A stretch of DNA of 64,000 nucleotides, from contig OX387190.1 of NCBI GenBank assembly GCA_947561395.2, forward strand, positions 36,568,392 through 36,632,391, written 5' to 3'. Each line of letters opens with the position of its first letter. Position 1 is the first letter of the stretch. The notes below the pieces were generated by a model. It searched no databases, was not told the origin of the DNA, and was given only the letters and a program-made list of their open reading frames with translations. The translations under genes were made by a program, and so were the position numbers. Source of the stretch: Buxus sempervirens. Lineage: Eukaryota; Streptophyta; Magnoliopsida; Buxales; Buxaceae. Shown piece by piece: positions 60,584-64,000 of the stretch.

Positions 60584-63088
60584 CTATGAAAAGGTTCTCT
60601 GCAGGGTCATGGCGGCACTTTTCATGTCAAGTAAGGCATCTTCGAAGTACTTGGCCAAAACTTGTGGGTCGGGAATTATATCTTTCGCCACCAAGATTTG
60701 CAGGTCCGCCCTTCCTACATAGCTCATCATGTGCATCGTGATAGCCTGCATCGATCATCCATGAATGATTCTCGTCATTGTTTATTAATTTCAAGCTCTA
60801 CAGATCGATGAAACATGAAGAAAGAAGACTGGGTGAGTAGTTGTACATGAGGTAGGCTACTTGAAGTTGCTCGAATATAAGTTATAGGGTTCCCCGCTAT
60901 CATTATCTCTTCTTGTGGCCCAACAACGTTTGAGAGCGCAAAGGTCGTATTGCAGAGAATCCTGTAAGTAAGCCAGCTCGCAACCTACAAGAGAAGCAAA
61001 TGGACAGATCTAGTAAAGAAGAAGAAGAAGATATGAACAATCATCAGATGTTGCTGTTCTTCTTCCACAGGAGCTTCAAGCCAACTTGACGTGGCTAGCT
61101 CATTACTTTCAAGCAATGTTAATTTCTTGTAATGGTGTATGATGTTTACCTTTGGTCCAATGAAGGTCATCACCAAGTATCCAATCCCATAACAGAAATG
61201 AGCCTCCATGGACAGCTTCTTCCGATCCAACATGGCCTTGGCCCTCTTCACATACTGAAGAGGACTGTCAACGTCTTTATGATAATAAATAGGAAGTAAA
61301 ACAAATCCAAATTTGTTACCAAACCTCGAGTCCGACTTGCTTTTCATCATACTTGAGAGTTCCTGCTAAACAATACCTTCGAATCCAATTTAGTTTTAAA
61401 CTAATGGATGATTGATAAAAACCGAACCAAAAATCCTAATGCAACTGAATGATAAAACACTTTTGAATTGATATATATACACACACACAGAGTAAAACAA
61501 TATAACAAATGGTTAAGATGGAAAGACCTGAATTCCGGGCTGTTTTCTTATGTTAACCATTGCTTGCCCTGTGATTTGAAGTCCATCCTGTAGTTCTAAC
61601 AAAGAGAGTTGAACCTTATTTGGTCAGGGTGTGGTTGTACTTGTTAATATTAATGTTTATAACTCTGCATTTAGAACGTTAAAAACCAGAGTCCTGCCAG
61701 AAGATCCTTACTCGATGAGGATCGCAGATCCAAGTATCTTGCTAGTCCAGATGATATCACTCCAAAAAGAACATCGTTGATTGTCTGCATCCGTATAATC
61801 ATTTTCATGGTCAGCAATAAAATTAAGGAAAAAACATGACAGAAAATTAGCTAAGCAGGGGAAAACTAGTACGATTGTCTGATACAAATTAAGATTAATT
61901 ATTAAAAAAAAGGAAATTAATATTAAAATTGATATTTTTGAACATAATTAAAATTCAGTCGGTTTCAAAATAATTAAATTTTAATGCTACCAACCAAATT
62001 CTTCCGAGCATATCCTTATACAGTGTTGAACAAATCATTTGATTTGATAGAGAAATACAAGTTACCTAAGTTATATAATTACTTGTACAACTATAAGGTG
62101 ATTTATACCTTTTATTAATTGATTTGTACAATGCTCTATAAAGGGATTTTTGGAAGAATTAGGTTTCTAACAATAAAATTCATTATTTTAATTATTTTGG
62201 TAAAAGGTTCCAAAAAGTTATAATCCAAAACAATGCTGACTGAATTTTAATTATTTCAAATAGCACTAAAACTTTAATAATCAAAACTTCTAGAAGGGAA
62301 AACTGGGATTGTATAAAATTTTAAGAGAGTAAACTGTAAATTACCGCGTCAGGGATGGCCTTCTTGACGGTCTTCATGTCCTCAAGCCTGAACCTGGCCG
62401 TGGCTAGCTTTCTCGGCCACAGCTCCACTCCGGCACCACCGCTCACGGCTGTGTTCGCGTCCTTGACCCACAAGCACCTGAGCAAGAACTCATATACGAA
62501 CAGCAGTGTGAATAACGCAGCCAACACCACCCTCCACGCCTTCCTATAAATGCTAATTGGGATATCCGATTGTGAACTGCTTCTTTGCTTATCTTTAGAA
62601 GAAGAGGAGATCGATGAAGGTAGCTGATCAGGATGATCAATCCTCCTGCAGCAAGTAAGGAATAGAGACATCAAAGAGATCCCATCACCCAAGGCGTGGT
62701 GGATTCTTACTACGCAGCACCTGAGACCCTCCAAAACGTGGATCTCCCAGAGCGGCTTATCCTGGTTGAGAGGCGACGAGACTGCCAGATCTGCCAAGTA
62801 CCCATTCACCAGTTCTTCGTCATCCCCATCGCCATCGACGTCTCGAACAAACACGTGACTGTCTATATCCATCTGGGTTCTTCTCCAGCACTCCCTCCCC
62901 TGCTTGTCCCTAACCAAAACACTGCAGAATCTAGGATGTTGGAGCATGATGGAGTTACTAAGGTCCGACTTTAAGGCATCAAGATCTATGGGATTCTTTA
63001 ACCCCACTACACAATTGATCACCTGATCCATCTCCGGTTGGAGGAAGAGCCGCCCAGCGGGCGTTAGGGGTTCGTCTTCTCCTCCCAT
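60584..63088 (-). CDS. WSD1-type wax ester synthase/diacylglycerol acyltransferase
   Basis: Bifunctional acyl-CoA-dependent enzyme that esterifies fatty alcohols (cuticular wax esters) and may also acylate diacylglycerol, normally at the ER. Six exons join in frame on the minus strand: 63088-62345, 61784-61712, 61595-61528, 61362-61150, 60984-60847 and 60745-60584, giving 465 aa, near family length. The active-site HHALGDG is at 130-136. A hydrophobic segment (VVLAALFTLLFVYEFLLRCL) at about 187-206 is the single membrane span typical of plant WSDs. Later blocks TINDVLFGVISSGLARYLDL, NKFGFVLLPIYYHKD, SNVVGPQEEIMIAGNPI and the DUF1298-type C-terminus are all present. A GA/CT tract (63101-63130) precedes the start. 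Intron 1 carries a MITE-like inverted repeat. Which WSD paralogue, and the substrate preference, cannot be read from sequence. Confidence 0.95.
61915..62290. mobile_element. Inverted-repeat MITE in WSD1-type intron 1
   Basis: ATAATTAAAATTCAGTC and CCAAATTCTTCC...TGAACAAATCA on the left recur inverted as GACTGAATTTTAATTAT and TGATTTGTACAATG...GGAAGAATTAGG on the right, centred near 62090. About 70% arm identity by eye. No target duplication was fixed. Confidence 0.55.
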
Positions 63089-63100
63089 GGCTCCCGCTCT

Positions 63101-63131
63101 AGAGAGAGAGAGAGAGGGAGAGGGAGAGAGA
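63101..63131. repeat. GA microsatellite in the WSD1-type 5' leader
   Basis: Short GA tract (CT in gene sense) 12-43 nt upstream of the start codon, probably in the 5' UTR. Confidence 0.7.
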
Positions 63132-63644
63132 CCGCTTATCTTCTGCGTACCTTGGTTTTTAGGAAATTCCAGGAACGTCCCTTTTGCTTTTCGAGTTGAA
63201 TTCTTCTCCGAAGCAAAACAATTTCAATCCCTGTAACGCAGCCTGAGCTGCCGCCACGTGTATAGGATAAACAACAGGCCGCTTACGACGTGCTTTCGAC
63301 GCCAACGCTGTTAACGTCGACGCCGGCTACCTTCTCTATTAAACAACATTTTTTTTCCAAAGATCATCATAGTTTCTTCAATTTCTCCACCAATGGATTT
63401 GCAACTGATGGTAAACAGCTTTTTTATCGGAAGATGAAATCTCTCGTAAGAACGACCCCATTCTAGGTGGATTTGCCACCCATGGCTTCTGGTTTTTTTA
63501 TCGGAAAACGAGAGTTCTCGAAAGTAAGAGTTTATTACTTGTTCTCTACGAGTTTCTTCTATTCTTTGAGGGAGAATTACGTAAAACCCATCTTCCTTGA
63601 GTGTTGGTCACAACTACTACTGTCGATTAAATAATAAAAGCAAG

Positions 63645-64000
63645 GATAAATTACACTTACCTCCCCTGAGCTATACTATAATTACACTTATCTCCCTTGA
63701 GGTTCTGAAATAACACTTTCCCTCCTTGAGATTTATGTATAGGTCAAAATAACACTCTTTCATTGAAGTTTCCGTCAAAACAGTAGTGATAGTTAATAAA
63801 ATAATTTGAACTGGACAAGATTACCCCCATTTAAGTTAAATGATAGTTATGCCTTAGGCCATTAAAACTTTTGTTCTCATCTTTATGAAGGGGTAATCTT
63901 GTCCAGTTTAAATTATTTTACTAACTATTACTACTGTTTTGACAGAAACTTCAATGAAAGAGTGTTATTTTGACCCATACACAAATCTCAAGGGGGAAAG
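63645..64000. mobile_element. Inverted-repeat MITE cut by the window end
   Basis: Left-arm TTGAGATTTATGTATAGGTC through GGACAAGATTACCCCC is matched in inverse from 63890 on (GGGGTAATCTTGTCC ... AAATCTCAAGGGGGAAAG at the window end). The outer left part repeats ATTACACTTA(C/T)CTCCC. The right terminus lies beyond the window. Confidence 0.75.

Overview
The window is nuclear DNA of a flowering plant, most likely a woody eudicot or a close relative. The evidence is spliced GT-AG genes with plant-type products (a class II poly(A)-binding protein, a miR172-targeted APETALA2 factor, BAHD acyltransferases, a WSD1-type wax ester synthase/DGAT), a telo-box plus GGCCCA promoter, and many plant-type transposable elements (TEs). 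I cannot name the species.

Layout. 0-1.3 kb: broken LINE-like ORF1 (minus strand). 2.4-8.7 kb: complete nine-exon PABP gene (653 aa). 8.8-15 kb: mostly gene-free, with weak SINE and CACTA traces. 15.2-17.6 kb: complete nine-exon AP2/TOE-type gene (453 aa) with an intact miR172 site in the last exon. 17.6-23.5 kb: no gene seen. 23.5-32.5 kb: TE-dense, holding a kinesin-12 exon fragment, a Mutator-like MITE, a 305-bp TRIM retrotransposon, and a nest of PIF/Harbinger elements in which two adjacent sister elements carry different host gene pieces (an F-box fragment in one, two annexin exons in the other). 33-34.4 kb: intronless BAHD gene (plus). 38.5-39.9 kb: second BAHD gene (minus). 40.2-41.2 kb: Mutator-like element full of minisatellite with a hAT MITE inside it. 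43.1-49.7 kb: an apparently complete 6.6-kb PIF/Harbinger element with terminal inverted repeats, TAA target duplications, an intact transposase ORF and a convergent Myb-like ORF1. 50.6-53.8 kb: an inverted-repeat MITE and two poly(A)-tailed retroposons. 55-56.8 kb: BAHD pseudogene broken by a TIR/minisatellite insertion with filler-like duplications. 57.4-58.8 kb: third intact BAHD gene (minus). 60.6-63.1 kb: complete six-exon WSD1-type gene (minus) with a MITE in intron 1. 63.6 kb to end: another inverted-repeat MITE running off the window.

How the genes relate. The 33-59 kb block is a dispersed cluster of one BAHD subfamily (three intact genes and one pseudogene) spread apart by transposons. 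The WSD1-type gene beside it is also a CoA-dependent acyltransferase with an HHxxxDG-type centre, but from a different family. PABP and AP2 are single, unrelated housekeeping and developmental genes. Within the large Harbinger element, transposase and ORF1 are the two proteins PIF/Pong elements need, and a 28-nt segment in the transposase leader is antisense to the ORF1 5' splice site.
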